Shown here one piece after another: positions 6,474 through 6,533 of a stretch of 6,533 bases of DNA. This DNA is from Bacillota bacterium (GTDB lineage: Bacteria > Bacillota > Clostridia > Lachnospirales > Bianqueaceae): positions 1 through 6,533 of the forward strand of contig JAFUJY010000178.1 of the NCBI GenBank assembly GCA_017467985.1. Direction: 5' to 3'. The notes under the pieces are model-generated. The model had not been told where the DNA came from. It was given only the letters and a program-made list of their open reading frames with translations, and made no database searches. The position numbers and the translations under genes are program-made. Every line of letters starts with the position of its first letter. Within the stretch, counting starts at the first letter, position 1.

Positions 6474-6533
6474 ATGAAGACATTTAAAGGACGAGTTGTA
6501 ACTCCCGGCAATGTAAATGCAGAGGCCCTGGTA
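6474..6533 (+). CDS. Aconitase X small (swivel-domain) subunit, 5' end only
   Basis: Only 20 codons are inside the window, starting MKTFKGRVVTPGNVNAEAL. The pattern KGRVV-PG----EAL is the typical opening of the aconitase X swivel domain (PF01989, formerly DUF126), the small partner of split AcnX enzymes that caps the active site. The gene starts one base after the large-subunit stop and has its own AAAGGGGG site. Short but convincing given sequence and position together. Too short for the track of longer reading frames; the rest lies beyond the window. Confidence 0.85.
   Translation, partial: MKTFKGRVVTPGNVNAEALV

Overview
The window looks like a chromosomal segment from a low-to-mid GC Gram-positive bacterium. 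The likely group is Clostridia, perhaps an Oscillospirales-type gut lineage. This rests on the style of the CarB sequence, strong purine-rich Shine-Dalgarno sites (AGGAGG-type), a CmpB-family membrane protein and a PEGL-type P-type ATPase. The genus cannot be fixed from the sequence alone. All recognisable genes lie on the + strand and show no frameshifts.

Layout. (1) Positions 1-1673 hold the C-terminal half of carB, the large subunit of carbamoyl phosphate synthase, cut by the window edge. It ends in a strong intrinsic terminator (1697-1739). (2) Positions 1740-2354 encode a small polytopic membrane protein of the ABC_trans_CmpB family. Its start codon directly follows the terminator U-tract, so its ribosome-binding site lies inside the terminator stem. 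(3) Positions 2355-2626 are non-coding and hold two large near-perfect hairpins (2349-2411 and 2443-2502) and a consensus -10 box (2582-2587). (4) Positions 2627-5173 encode a P-type cation ATPase with ten predicted membrane segments, resembling the CtpE-like (FUPA23) group linked to calcium. (5) Positions 5186-6472 encode the large (catalytic) subunit of an aconitase X-type dehydratase. (6) From 6474 to the window end is the beginning of its small swivel-domain subunit.

How the genes relate. carB belongs to pyrimidine/arginine precursor synthesis and is separated from the rest by the terminator. The ATPase and the two aconitase X subunits are packed as an operon: the AcnX ribosome-binding site overlaps the ATPase stop codon, and only one base separates the two AcnX subunit genes. 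Joining a cation pump to a split aconitase X is not a pairing I recognise. The AcnX active-site motifs also differ from the usual family pattern. These two points, and the structured DNA around 1690-1760 and 2349-2502, are the parts most worth a second look. I see no CRISPR array, tRNA, rRNA, insertion sequence or phage gene.
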